In this document: in pieces, positions 1 to 10,346 of the stretch
How positions within the stretch are numbered: position 1 is the first letter of the stretch
Layout of the letters: every line of letters starts with the position of its first letter
Assembly (NCBI GenBank): GCA_030627235.1
Contig: DAOUSL010000001.1
Span: forward strand, 25,080-89,079
DNA from: Thioploca sp.
GTDB lineage: Bacteria; Pseudomonadota; Gammaproteobacteria; Beggiatoales; Beggiatoaceae
DNA length: 64,000 nucleotides
Reading direction: 5' to 3'
Notes under the pieces: generated by a model
What the model was told of the DNA's origin: nothing
Seen by the model: the letters and a program-made list of their open reading frames with translations, nothing else
Database searches by the model: none
Made by a program: the position numbers and the translations under genes

Positions 1-305
1 ATTTTTTCATTCTCGTTCACTCTTTGTAAGTCCATATGTAAAATAACTGACTTATAAGGATGACGCTGTAAGTCTTTTAGTACTACTTTTTCTGGCTGAT
101 TATCTATATTAACAGTTAGAATATGTGAATAAAAAGCTTCATTTTCTAAATGTTTTAACAATTCATTATGAGATACTGTTAAAGGTATTGGTTTTTTGCC
201 TCCACCATAAATAATTGCTGTAGTATTACCGGTACGACGTAGGCGGCGGCTCGCACCTTTACCCATATCAGTACGCGTTTGTGCATTAATTTCAAAATTT
301 TCCAT
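1..305 (-). CDS. rplY: 50S ribosomal protein L25/general stress protein Ctc (N-terminal part, runs off window)
   Basis: Reverse-strand translation MENFEINAQTRTDMGKGASRRLRRTGNTTAIIYGGGKKPIPLTVSHNELLKHLENEAFYSHILTVNIDNQPEKVVLKDLQRHPYKSVILHMDLQRV is typical of L25; adjacent to prs as in many gammaproteobacteria. Confidence 0.92.
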   Translation of the reverse strand, partial: MENFEINAQTRTDMGKGASRRLRRTGNTTAIIYGGGKKPIPLTVSHNELLKHLENEAFYSHILTVNIDNQPEKVVLKDLQRHPYKSVILHMDLQRVNENEK

Positions 306-357
306 TTTTTATAATCTTATATTTTAAGTTTAAAATATTAACTTCCGCGACCAGAAG

Positions 358-1311
358 CTAATCCATAAATAAAGAACTGACTGATTCTTCTTCACTGATA
401 CGGCGCATAATTTCAGCTAGCATTGCTGCAATACTTAGTTGACGAATATTATGACATTCTGCGGCATTTGTTGCAAGTGGGATAGTGTTTGTAACAATTA
501 ATTCATCTAATAGTGAATTTTCAATATTGGTCACTGCCTTACCAGATAATACTGGATGAGTGCAATAAGCTACTACCTTAGAAGCTCCGTGTTTTTTTAA
601 TGCTCCAGCGGCTTCACATAAAGTTCCAGCTGTATCAACCATATCATCAATAATTACACAAGTACGATTTTCCACTTTACCAATGATATTCATTACTATA
701 GATTCATTTGGACGTGGTCGACGTTTATCAATAATAGCTAGGTCAGCATCGTCTAATTGTTTGGCTAAAGCTCTAGCTCGAACTACTCCTCCAACATCTG
801 GTGATACTACCATTAAGTTAGGATATTCAAGTCGCCAAATATCACTGACTAGAATTGGTGAAGCATAAACATTATCAACTGGAAAATCGAAAAAACCTTG
901 AATTTGTTCGGCATGTAAATCGACGGTTAATACTCGATCAGTACCAACGCTAGCAAGCATATTAGCGACTACCTTAGCACTAATAGGAACTCTAGCAGAA
1001 CGGGTGCGACGATCTTGACGCGAATAACCAAAATAGGGAATTACGGTTGTGACTCTACTAGCTGAAGCACGTCGAACTGCATCAACAAAAACCAATAATT
1101 CCATCAAATTATCATTGGTAGGAGCACAAGTTGGTTGGATAATAAAAACATCTTTGCCACGAACATTTTCGTGCAGTTCTACCATAGTTTCACCATCGCT
1201 AAAACGGTTAACTACAGCTTTTCCCAAAGGTAAATTCAGATGTTTAGCTACTGAGTTGGCTAAAGTAGGATTGGCATTGCCAGTAAAGACCATCATGCGG
1301 TTAGCAGACAC
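358..1311 (-). CDS. prs: Ribose-phosphate pyrophosphokinase
   Basis: [26 protein letters not shown]..., PRPP motif [13 protein letters not shown]; next to tRNA-Gln and ispE. Confidence 0.97.
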   Translation of the reverse strand: MSANRMMVFTGNANPTLANSVAKHLNLPLGKAVVNRFSDGETMVELHENVRGKDVFIIQPTCAPTNDNLMELLVFVDAVRRASASRVTTVIPYFGYSRQDRRTRSARVPISAKVVANMLASVGTDRVLTVDLHAEQIQGFFDFPVDNVYASPILVSDIWRLEYPNLMVVSPDVGGVVRARALAKQLDDADLAIIDKRRPRPNESIVMNIIGKVENRTCVIIDDMVDTAGTLCEAAGALKKHGASKVVAYCTHPVLSGKAVTNIENSLLDELIVTNTIPLATNAAECHNIRQLSIAAMLAEIMRRISEEESVSSLFMD

Positions 1312-1351
1312 AGCAAGGACTCCCGCGAGTTTAAGTTGATGAATTTAGAAT

Positions 1352-1425
1352 TGGCTGGGGTACCAGGATTCGAACCTGGGATCATGGGATCAAAACCCAG
1401 TGCCTTACCGCTTGGCTATACCCCA
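1352..1425 (-). tRNA. tRNA-Gln(TTG), CCA encoded
   Basis: TGGGGTATAGCCAAGCGGTAAGGCACTGGGTTTTGATCCCATGATCCCAGGTTCGAATCCTGGTACCCCAGCCA folds as a cloverleaf; anticodon TTG. Confidence 0.96.
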
Positions 1426-1445
1426 ATTATAGAGAAGATTGGAAA

Positions 1446-2300
1446 TTATAAGGTTGTTTTCATATTTTTAAAATGAGCCGGAGAAATATTTTTTCCTTGA
1501 GTAACAAAACCCCGCCACCTTTTTGGTAATTGTTTAAATACTACATTAGCTTTAGTATAATCATCAAACTTAGCAAACAAACAAGCTCCAGTTCCAGTTA
1601 ACTTAGCAGAACTATATTGATTCAACCATTTAATAGCTTGATTCACTTGTGGATAATTCTCACATACTATTGCTTCAAATGTATTAACACTTTTACCTAC
1701 TACGAAATCCCGCATTATAATAGGAAAAGAATCTCTTGTCAAGTCTTTAGCATTAAAAACTTCGGCTGTTGATATATTACAACCTGGATGGATTACTAAA
1801 TACCAAGGTTCATCTAAATCTACTGGGGTTAAAATTTCACCTATTCCTTCAGCCCATGCAGCATGACCATATATAAAAACTGGTATATCTGCTCCTAATT
1901 CTAATCCTAATTTAGCTAAAATATCAAGTGATAAATTTAGTTTCCATAGCTGATTTAAGGCTAATAAGGCAGTTGCGGCATCAGAGCTACCCCCTCCTAA
2001 TCCACCACCCACTGGAATTTTTTTTTCTACCTTTATATCTACACCTTGTTTTGTATTACTGTATTGTTTAAGTAAACGAGCTGCTTTTAGGGTCAAATCT
2101 TGTTCTGGATTTAAATCTGTTAATGTAGATACGCAAAATAACTGACCGTCTTGTCTAAGTTTAAAATTTAAAATATCACTATAATCAAGAAATTGAAAAA
2201 TGGTTTGTAAATTATGATAACCATCTTTTCTACGAGATGTAATATGTAAAAATAAATTTAATTTAGCTGGAGCTGGCCAACTTGTAACAGTTATAGTCAT
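1446..2300 (-). CDS. ispE: 4-diphosphocytidyl-2-C-methyl-D-erythritol kinase
   Basis: GHMP kinase motif PVGGGLGGGSSDAATAL, N-terminal PAPAKLNLFLHITSRRKDGYHNLQTIFQ. Confidence 0.96.
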   Translation of the reverse strand: MTITVTSWPAPAKLNLFLHITSRRKDGYHNLQTIFQFLDYSDILNFKLRQDGQLFCVSTLTDLNPEQDLTLKAARLLKQYSNTKQGVDIKVEKKIPVGGGLGGGSSDAATALLALNQLWKLNLSLDILAKLGLELGADIPVFIYGHAAWAEGIGEILTPVDLDEPWYLVIHPGCNISTAEVFNAKDLTRDSFPIIMRDFVVGKSVNTFEAIVCENYPQVNQAIKWLNQYSSAKLTGTGACLFAKFDDYTKANVVFKQLPKRWRGFVTQGKNISPAHFKNMKTTL

Positions 2301-2324
2301 TTCAATAATATGAAAAATAAGTTT

Positions 2325-2990
2325 TTATCTATTCATTCCACGTAAATATACTGGACTAATATTTTCAGCAGAAACTACTTGGCCTTGTTTAAATAAGTTT
2401 AATGCCAATGGAATCATTGCACTAGCTTGGGTATATTTATCTATTTGATAATTTTGTAATAACGTTTTTAGTTTGTTTTGTAATATTTCGGCATAAATCC
2501 AGCCACTACCAGTTCCATACCATTTTTCAGTTATAGGTAAATCAATAGAATTTGGTTTGGCTACTTTATCTACAGTCTGACACTGCATAATTTCTTGTGA
2601 ATTTAAGATATAATATCCATAATAAATTTCTTCCATTCTAGCGTCAATTACAGATAAAATTTGTTTTTCCCCAGTTTCAATATAAGCAGCTTGAGCTAAA
2701 GTTGCTAAAGAAGATATTGGAGCTATTGGTATGTCAACAGCAAATGCTATGCCTTGTGCTACTCCACAAGCAATCCGTAGTCCAGTAAAACTACCAGGCC
2801 CTTTTCCAACAGCTACACCGTCCAGTTGATTGGGGTTTATACCAGCTTCGGCAAGTAATTCATCTGCCATTGGTAGGATTAGTTTAGTATGTTGTCTTGG
2901 GGTAAGTTGGCTACGAAATTGGGTTTCGCCATCTATATATAAAGCACAGGAACAGGCTTCAGTGGAAGTATCAATTGCTAGTAATTTCAT
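2325..2990 (-). CDS. tsaB: tRNA threonylcarbamoyladenosine biosynthesis protein TsaB
   Basis: LLAIDTSTEACSCALY...GVAVGKGPGSFTGLRIACGVAQGIAFA. Confidence 0.95.
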   Translation of the reverse strand: MKLLAIDTSTEACSCALYIDGETQFRSQLTPRQHTKLILPMADELLAEAGINPNQLDGVAVGKGPGSFTGLRIACGVAQGIAFAVDIPIAPISSLATLAQAAYIETGEKQILSVIDARMEEIYYGYYILNSQEIMQCQTVDKVAKPNSIDLPITEKWYGTGSGWIYAEILQNKLKTLLQNYQIDKYTQASAMIPLALNLFKQGQVVSAENISPVYLRGMNR

Positions 2991-3006
2991 TTATTAAGAA
3001 ATCTAT

Positions 3007-3618
3007 TTAAGTATTTTCAGACAGGTATTTATCAATATTAACTTTCAATTGTTCGATTGCTGAGGTTTCCAAAATAAATACTACATAACCATCTATATAT
3101 TCATGCTGTAAACTGAATTTAACTTGTATAAATAATATTATATTATTATCAAATCCATTATTAAATATTTCTTCAGCTGTACCTTTTATAAAGACTGGTA
3201 TCTCAGTAATTAAATCCTTGGATAATAAATTGCTACAAGTTGCAAGACAAGTATTTAGTACAATATTCCCAATTTCTTTTATAGCATCTGCTTCTAACTC
3301 TAATAATTCTGTAGCAGATACTTGGTTTTTCATCAAAATATTAATCAATCTCATCCCTTTATTTTGAGCAAATATTAGCAAAGCATCGCCATAAAAAGCT
3401 CCTTGAAAAGATTGTTTGATTACAACTATATTTTTGGATAAAGTATCGAAATATTCAACCATTTGTTGTTTATATAAAAATTCAAGACTAGGAACTGATA
3501 ATTTAATTTCTTCATTAACTATTTCGCTTAAAGCTTTAGCAGAATATCCCATTCCAATGTTTAATAATTCAACAATTGCATCGTACTGTAATTCGGACAA
3601 TTGAATGTTATCATCCAT
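3007..3618 (-). CDS. CheC-like chemotaxis-type phosphatase
   Basis: Two copies of the D-x3-E-x2-N-x22-P phosphatase motif (DAIVELLN...P and DAIKEIGN...P); overlaps the upstream REC gene by 8 bp. Confidence 0.82.
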   Translation of the reverse strand: MDDNIQLSELQYDAIVELLNIGMGYSAKALSEIVNEEIKLSVPSLEFLYKQQMVEYFDTLSKNIVVIKQSFQGAFYGDALLIFAQNKGMRLINILMKNQVSATELLELEADAIKEIGNIVLNTCLATCSNLLSKDLITEIPVFIKGTAEEIFNNGFDNNIILFIQVKFSLQHEYIDGYVVFILETSAIEQLKVNIDKYLSENT

Positions 3619-3979
3619 AAATGAAACTCAAGATTTTTTCTTCAGTAATTGGTTTTGGGATAAAACTTATTCCTAAATCTTTAGCTTTCTGTCGGATCAT
3701 ATCCTGAATATTAGCAGTCAGTAAACCTATCTTAATATCAGGAAAATGCTGTAATAACTCTTTCGCTAACATTAACCCATCCATACCGGGCATATTCAGA
3801 TCCAAAATTGCAGTATTTACAACAATATCCTTAATTTTTGTTAAGGCTTCTTCTCCAGTATTAGCTTCTACAATTTGCAATTTTTTATCGGCATGATCAA
3901 TAATAGCCCGTACTAGCATCCTAGAAACTCGGCTATCATCAACAACTAATATAGTTTGGGATGTCATATTTGCTTCCAA
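3611..3979 (-). CDS. Single-domain (CheY-like) response regulator
   Basis: ILVVDDSRVSRML..., phospho-acceptor AILDLNMPGMDG, PKP lysine. Confidence 0.93.
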   Translation of the reverse strand: MEANMTSQTILVVDDSRVSRMLVRAIIDHADKKLQIVEANTGEEALTKIKDIVVNTAILDLNMPGMDGLMLAKELLQHFPDIKIGLLTANIQDMIRQKAKDLGISFIPKPITEEKILSFIYG

Positions 3980-4035
3980 GCAGTTAATATAATATATTGT
4001 AACATTAAATCTAATTATTTGCTACACTATCAACG

Positions 4036-4755
4036 ATGACTACTTTAGTTTTAGAATTGAAAAATATATTAAAACACCGTGAACAAGGTGGGGCAACTTT
4101 TGAACTTTATATTGAACAATTACAATTATATAAAGGCCAATTTGTCGCTGTTGTCGGTGAAAGTGGTTGTGGTAAAAGTACCTTATTGGATATACTAGCT
4201 TTAGTTTCTAAACCTAATTCTTGTGAACAATTTACTTATTATGATTCAAAAACAATTGATATTAAACAATTATGGGAACAACAACAAGAAGAAACTTTAG
4301 CAATGCTACGTCGATTGCATTTTGGTTATGTATTACAAACTGGTGGTTTATTGCCATTTTTAACTGTATTGCAAAATTTGCGATTGGTATCAGAAATTAA
4401 TGGATTTCATGATTCTAAAATTAAAGAATTAGCCGAACGACTTGATATAAGTGGAATACTGAATAAAAAACCACAATATTTATCTGGTGGTCAACGTCAA
4501 CGAGTAGCTATTTTACGAGCTATAAGTCATCACCCACAAATTATACTTGCTGATGAGCCTACAGCTGCAGTTGATGAAAGGAGAGCATTAAATATTATTC
4601 AAGAGTTTCATAATATAGCTAAAGAAAATGGCACGATTATTGTGATGGTTACTCATAATCATAATTTAGTTGCTCCTTTTGCAGATGTAACTTATAGTTT
4701 TGATGTTTCTGATGTATCTGATACCTTAACTCAATCATACTTGTTAAAACAGTGA
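4036..4755 (+). CDS. ABC transporter ATP-binding protein (LolD/MacB-type)
   Basis: Walker A GESGCGKST, signature LSGGQRQRVAI, Walker B IILADEP. Confidence 0.93.
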   Translation: MTTLVLELKNILKHREQGGATFELYIEQLQLYKGQFVAVVGESGCGKSTLLDILALVSKPNSCEQFTYYDSKTIDIKQLWEQQQEETLAMLRRLHFGYVLQTGGLLPFLTVLQNLRLVSEINGFHDSKIKELAERLDISGILNKKPQYLSGGQRQRVAILRAISHHPQIILADEPTAAVDERRALNIIQEFHNIAKENGTIIVMVTHNHNLVAPFADVTYSFDVSDVSDTLTQSYLLKQ

Positions 4756-6551
4756 AATTACCTATAATAACTCGGCTCGCTATCTTAGATTTATGGCATG
4801 AATGGATTTTAACTTTGTGCATGGTGTTAGCAATAGCATCTATATTGACTCCATTATTAGTTCTATTAGGATTGAAATATGGCACAATTCAAACTATGCA
4901 TGAACGTTTAATGGAAGACCCAGTTAATAGAGAAATCCGTCCAGCTAGAACCTTACGGCTTAGTTCACAATGGTTTACACAGTTTAAACAACGGGATGAT
5001 ATTGAGTTTGTAATCCCAACTATTTTACGTGGTTCTTCAGTTATCAGAGTGACAACTAATAAGAAACGTTTGTTAATTGATTTAGTGCCTACAGATTACA
5101 ACGATCCATTAATTTTAACCAATAATGGTGTTATCCCCCAGCAAGATGAGTGTGTATTGAGCTATACTGCTGCTAAAGATTTAGGAGTAAAAAAAGGTGA
5201 CATACTTAATGCTGAAATTACTCGTACTAGAGATAAAAATAAAGAATCAGTACAAGTAAAATTACGGGTAGTGGCAATATTAAATCCTAGAGCAGATTCT
5301 CTGACACGAATTTATGCTCCATTTGAGTTTGTCAATGATGTTGAGACCTATAAAGAAGGTCGAGCTGTTTATAATCGTAATTGGCCTGGTGGCATAGTAT
5401 TACCACCTTTAAATTATGATGGATTATGGCTTTTATTACCTCAAAATTTGACCTCAATAGATGAAATCAATTTAACCGTTAGCACCGGACTTACCGAAAT
5501 TATTAAAGTTCAAGCAAATGAATTTGAACAGGAATTAAACTTTTACCCTCCTAATAATTATGCTATTTATAAAATATCAGCTAAGAATAATCCAATTACA
5601 ACAAATAGTTTAAATATTGTCAAAAATAAGCTTCGTGGTAAATCAGCTATCATTTTACCATTTGTAAACAATGTTATGATTACAGATAAAAATAATACTA
5701 AAATTATTGGCTTATCTTTATCTAAATTACAAACTGATATTTTAGGATTGCCAGAATTACCCTGGGGTAAATTTGATATTAATACCAATTTCGCTCGTCA
5801 AGGGCAAGCTTTATTGCCTAATAATGATAAATCTCCAGTAATTTCATTAACTAGTAAAGTCATTGGAGGAGAAGTGGTATTTCCAGTTAATAATCAAGGT
5901 GCTAGTTTCAATAAGAATATAATAGTACCAATTGAATTGATTGGTATTTTGCGTACTGGACAAATCAATCAAATTATTTTTGATCAGAGACAGAAAACGT
6001 TCTTATCAGCTAAAACTAATTATCATGGTTTTCGTTTATATGCTAAAAGTATTGATGATATTCCAGAATTATATAGCTATTTTATTTCTCAAGACATTGA
6101 TATTATAGCTCAAATTCAAGAAATAGAAAAACTTAAGATATTAGATAAAGGATTAACTAGGATATTTTGGCTTATTGCAATTGTTGGCATCGCTGGCGGT
6201 ATGGCTGCTTTAATTGCTAGTTTATATGCTTCAGTGGAAAGAAAAAAACGTGATATTGGAGTACTTAGATTAATGGGATTATCTTGCTTGCAGGTCTTTA
6301 GGTTTCCTGTTTATCAGGCAATTATTATTGTTATCCTAAGTAATATAGTTGCGGGTAGTGGTTATATCGCAATTTCTTATACTATTAATTTAATGTTTAT
6401 TAATGAGATAGGAAGTAAAATTTGTACCTTACCATCCACTTATTTTGGATTAATTTTTATAATCACAATAGTTATCGCTACACTTAGTTCTTTATTAGCC
6501 GCTTGGAAGACTACAGCCATTGAACCAGCAGAAGCAATTAGAGAAGAATAA
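4752..6551 (+). CDS. ABC transporter permease, FtsX-like
   Basis: Overlaps the ATPase gene; N-terminal TM, C-terminal FtsX block ASVERKKRDIGVLRLMGLS...AAWKTTAIEPAEAIREE. Confidence 0.88.
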   Translation: MKLPIITRLAILDLWHEWILTLCMVLAIASILTPLLVLLGLKYGTIQTMHERLMEDPVNREIRPARTLRLSSQWFTQFKQRDDIEFVIPTILRGSSVIRVTTNKKRLLIDLVPTDYNDPLILTNNGVIPQQDECVLSYTAAKDLGVKKGDILNAEITRTRDKNKESVQVKLRVVAILNPRADSLTRIYAPFEFVNDVETYKEGRAVYNRNWPGGIVLPPLNYDGLWLLLPQNLTSIDEINLTVSTGLTEIIKVQANEFEQELNFYPPNNYAIYKISAKNNPITTNSLNIVKNKLRGKSAIILPFVNNVMITDKNNTKIIGLSLSKLQTDILGLPELPWGKFDINTNFARQGQALLPNNDKSPVISLTSKVIGGEVVFPVNNQGASFNKNIIVPIELIGILRTGQINQIIFDQRQKTFLSAKTNYHGFRLYAKSIDDIPELYSYFISQDIDIIAQIQEIEKLKILDKGLTRIFWLIAIVGIAGGMAALIASLYASVERKKRDIGVLRLMGLSCLQVFRFPVYQAIIIVILSNIVAGSGYIAISYTINLMFINEIGSKICTLPSTYFGLIFIITIVIATLSSLLAAWKTTAIEPAEAIREE

Positions 6552-6625
6552 TTCTTAATTAAATTCAAACTAAACTACTTATATTACTATAGTTTATCTA
6601 ATTGGGAAATGCTATGTCTGATATT

Positions 6626-6786
6626 AGAAATCGTTTCCTAAATACCGAAAATAGCTAAGTATGTATTAACGACGTGAAATTGACCAAAGCTAGTAGGATG
6701 TAATGAGTTTACGAATTACATCTTGATGCAATTCCCTTCGTTCATTGCATCCTACATTTATTTAACCTTATTTAGGAATGATGTCT
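6626..6786 (-). repeat. MITE-like snap-back repeat, copy A
   Basis: Reverse complement AGACATCATTCCTAAATAAGG...TGTAGGATGCAATGAACGAAGGGAATTGCATCAAGATGTAATTCGTAAACTCATTACATCCTAC matches copies B-D; distal end degenerate (GGTATTTAGGAAACGATTTCT). Confidence 0.8.
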
Positions 6787-6818
6787 AATTAAAATTAATA
6801 TTGCGTCACTTATTAAAT

Positions 6819-9800
6819 TTATGAACATTGCATAACTGCCCAACGTTTAAGGTAAGATTTTGCAACTGTATCCAGTGGATTTTGGATTAAACATTCATCA
6901 AATAATTTTTTTGCTTGAGTATATTCGTTCTGTTCATATAAAAATACAGCATTTGTAAATATATCCTTAGTTACTAATTTACCTTGTTTATTTTCTGGTT
7001 CATCAGCATCGAATATCTCATAAATACTGACTGGCTTACTGTTTTCTTGAAGAGAAATTCCATCTATCATCCGTAAAGAATATTTGTTTGGGTCTTTTAA
7101 TTTAGCATAAGTATTTTGAGTAATTAATAATGATACTTCATAATTATCAGTTAAATCAATTATTTGAGAGGTGAGGTTAACCACTTCACTAACTAGAGTT
7201 AAATCCATTTGTTGCTGTTTTCCAACCACTCCCAATGTAAAGTCACCAGTATCAATGGCAATGCTAATTTGGATAGGAACATAACCGACTCTTATTCTAT
7301 GTTGATTATATTGCTTTAATTCATCTAGCATATTTAACCCAGCTTGGATCGCTATATCAACATCATCATTAAACAAAGTTACCAACATATTGCCAATATA
7401 TTTATTTAAAAATCCTCCATGTTTACTTATGATAGGATTCATGCGTTTAAGATAAGAATTAACAAATTTCAAATTATTTTGAGCTGTCATATCTTTTGAT
7501 AAATTATTAAAATCTCTGATTCTACTACTTAAAATAGACATTTCTGTACAAATTTGATCACCTAAATACACTTCACTAAAATCTTTTTTGTTGAGCAAAG
7601 ATAAAATTTGTGGAGATACAAATCTATTTAATGATCTGAATTGTTTAGATAAACTTAATTGAACTCCAATTCTTGCAACTAATTCATATTTAGAAATCGG
7701 TTTTACTAAATAATCATTAGCTCCAGCATCAAAAACTTGGTTTAAGGTAGTAATTTCATTTTCAGTAGTTAAAGTTATGATTGGTAATTCATTAGCTGTA
7801 AAATGCTGTCTTATTTTATGACAATTTTCAATTAATCCGGTTTCCAACATATCCAGTAAAACCAAATCTGGTTGATAACCATCAGTTTTTAAAAATTTAG
7901 CATCATTTATTGCAATATCAGTTAGATAATTTTTTTCTAAATAGCTTACTAAAATTTGTATGCTTGCCAATTCATCGCCAATTATAAAAATCTTACAGTT
8001 TTTACATGAATATTTTGAAACTGAATGTATATAATTAGTTTTTTTATTAAGAATTGGAATTGATACAAATGGCAATTTATTTTTAGGAATATTGATCGGT
8101 AAAGTAAACACAAATCTAGAACCTATGCCAAGTTCAGAAGAAACTGAAATTTTACCACTGTGTAATTCTACTAGTTGTTTAGTGATAGTTAAACCTAAAC
8201 CAGTTCCTCCGTAAACTCGTGCAGTAGTACCATCGGCTTGTTCAAACGATTTAAAAATACTATCTAGCTTATTAGACGGAATTCCGATCCCAGTGTCAGA
8301 AATACTAACTTTAATAAAACCTTTTTTAATCTTCGCAAGAATTTCTACATGACCACTATCAGTAAATTTAACCGCATTACTAATTAAATTGTGTAAAATT
8401 TGTTGCAATCTATTTTCATCAGCTGCTGCTTGAGGTAAATTTTCTGAAACTAAATTAATTAATTTTAATTTTTTCTTACCTATAAGTGGTTTGCTTAAGG
8501 TAAAAACTACATCAACACATTTGTGTAAATCTATTGATTGTACTTCTAATTCTATATTTTTGTGTCTTAGCTTAGAAAAATCGAGAATATTATTGACTAA
8601 ATTAGCTAAACGTCTGCCACTAAGAACAATCATATTTAAATTATCACAAGTAGCTTGTGGCAATTCACCAGTAGAACCGTCGTTTAAAGAATCTGCAATC
8701 CCAATAATACCATTTAATGGAGTACGTAATTCATGAGAAGTATTAGCCAAAAATTCATTTTTTAATCTGTCCAAACGTTGCAACTCAGAATTTTGTTCTT
8801 CAAGAGTATTAAAAGAGGTTTTTAGTTGTTTAGCCATGCTATTAAATGAATTAGCAAGAGCCCCTAACTCATCAGCTCGATCAACTGGTAAGGTCTGTTC
8901 CCAATCACCGGCAGCCAATTTTTTAGCAGCTTGATTAAGGCGTAAGATAGGTTGTACTATAAATTTAGAAGTAAAAATCCCAATTAAAGTTGCAATAATT
9001 AAAGCTATTAAAGTTAACCATAATGTATTGTAAGTGTTAGCATTAATCCGTTCCATAAAATCTGCTTCTGGAACTACCACTATAATTAACCAATCTAAAT
9101 CAAACTTATTATGAAAAGGTGACACATGCACTAATTGTTTTTCATTCTGATAAGAAAAATTGATCTTTTTACTATTATTAATTTGGCTAAAATCACCATA
9201 ATGACTGACTAAATATTTAGCTGTAGCTTGAATCAATGGGTCTTTAACATCCCTAGCTTTAAGACGCTGTTTTTTCTCATCAAAAGAAGCATATGAAAAT
9301 GAACCACCAACTAATAATCCAGACCGTTCAACGATAAATGTTTTGCCAGTCTTACCAATTTTCATACTACGTAAAAAGTCACTAATTCTATTTAAAGTAA
9401 AATCTGAACCTAATACTCCTAATAAAGTTCCATCTTTATCATAGTAAGGATATACAAAACTCATTCCTGGTTGATTAGTGCCTTTAGAACCGATAAATGG
9501 ATAAATATTAGTCCATCTAGCTTTAGCAGCTTTTACTGCAAGTTGATACCAAGGACGTAAACGTGGATCGTAAGTTGTATTATCAATATTAACCGCATTA
9601 CCTGTTTCATCAAATCTATAATCTGCCATTAAGCCATTAGTTTTATTATCTTTTATATTGTAAGCTAATTTGCCATTATTTAATCTTTGGAAAGCAATGT
9701 AATCACCTTTGTAATTACCGCAATAGATATAACTTAATTCTTTAAATATATGACTTTGTTTTAATAAATATGGTAACCAACTGCGTAACTCGTGTATATC

Positions 9801-10076
9801 AAGTAGTTCATTAGCTACAGAATTAGCATTCATATTGACTACTAATGATGGAAAATTTAGATAAGTATTAATATATTGTTCAATTCTGGCGGTAATTTCA
9901 CTATGTAATTGAGTAGCTAAATCATTAATAGTTTCTTGGCCATTACGGAAAGAAAAATAACCGGTTAGGCTCACTGCTAAAATAATCTGTATCATAAATG
10001 GTACGATTAATACTGCCCGAATATGAACTTTTTCAGATAGTTTGCTGATTAAATGATTAAGGAAGAAATTTTTCAC
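6819..10076 (-). CDS. Hybrid sensor histidine kinase/response regulator: Cache-like sensor, HAMP, HisKA-HATPase, REC, class III cyclase-like domain, short C-terminal tail
   Basis: TM segment plus extracytoplasmic WYQLAVKAAKARWTNIYPF, H-box [18 protein letters not shown]-box [18 protein letters not shown]...LVKPIS, C-terminal KYIGN...GVVGKQQQMDLTLVSEVVNL cyclase-like block. Confidence 0.9.
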   Translation of the reverse strand: MKNFFLNHLISKLSEKVHIRAVLIVPFMIQIILAVSLTGYFSFRNGQETINDLATQLHSEITARIEQYINTYLNFPSLVVNMNANSVANELLDIHELRSWLPYLLKQSHIFKELSYIYCGNYKGDYIAFQRLNNGKLAYNIKDNKTNGLMADYRFDETGNAVNIDNTTYDPRLRPWYQLAVKAAKARWTNIYPFIGSKGTNQPGMSFVYPYYDKDGTLLGVLGSDFTLNRISDFLRSMKIGKTGKTFIVERSGLLVGGSFSYASFDEKKQRLKARDVKDPLIQATAKYLVSHYGDFSQINNSKKINFSYQNEKQLVHVSPFHNKFDLDWLIIVVVPEADFMERINANTYNTLWLTLIALIIATLIGIFTSKFIVQPILRLNQAAKKLAAGDWEQTLPVDRADELGALANSFNSMAKQLKTSFNTLEEQNSELQRLDRLKNEFLANTSHELRTPLNGIIGIADSLNDGSTGELPQATCDNLNMIVLSGRRLANLVNNILDFSKLRHKNIELEVQSIDLHKCVDVVFTLSKPLIGKKKLKLINLVSENLPQAAADENRLQQILHNLISNAVKFTDSGHVEILAKIKKGFIKVSISDTGIGIPSNKLDSIFKSFEQADGTTARVYGGTGLGLTITKQLVELHSGKISVSSELGIGSRFVFTLPINIPKNKLPFVSIPILNKKTNYIHSVSKYSCKNCKIFIIGDELASIQILVSYLEKNYLTDIAINDAKFLKTDGYQPDLVLLDMLETGLIENCHKIRQHFTANELPIITLTTENEITTLNQVFDAGANDYLVKPISKYELVARIGVQLSLSKQFRSLNRFVSPQILSLLNKKDFSEVYLGDQICTEMSILSSRIRDFNNLSKDMTAQNNLKFVNSYLKRMNPIISKHGGFLNKYIGNMLVTLFNDDVDIAIQAGLNMLDELKQYNQHRIRVGYVPIQISIAIDTGDFTLGVVGKQQQMDLTLVSEVVNLTSQIIDLTDNYEVSLLITQNTYAKLKDPNKYSLRMIDGISLQENSKPVSIYEIFDADEPENKQGKLVTKDIFTNAVFLYEQNEYTQAKKLFDECLIQNPLDTVAKSYLKRWAVMQCS

Positions 10077-10346
10077 TGTGACTGATTTATGTTTTTAGTA
10101 AGTTATGTGGGTTCAGATTTGTTTAAATTATCGCACTTAAGTTAGTATTCAGCAAGAACATTTACTGATAATCCTAAATAAACTAGTGATAGTTATAAAA
10201 ACCCTGTCAGAAATACATATTGTAGAGCTACAATATATTCCAAATTAAGAATTGCTATAATTAACTATTTTAATGATATTTAGCCTTAATCTTGTTTATC
10301 TTTATAATCCGTGTAATCATGTTCAAAAACTTCAAAGGAATAAAAA

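Noticed and set aside
1049-1339. 96-aa plus-strand ORF
   Set aside because: Antisense to prs.
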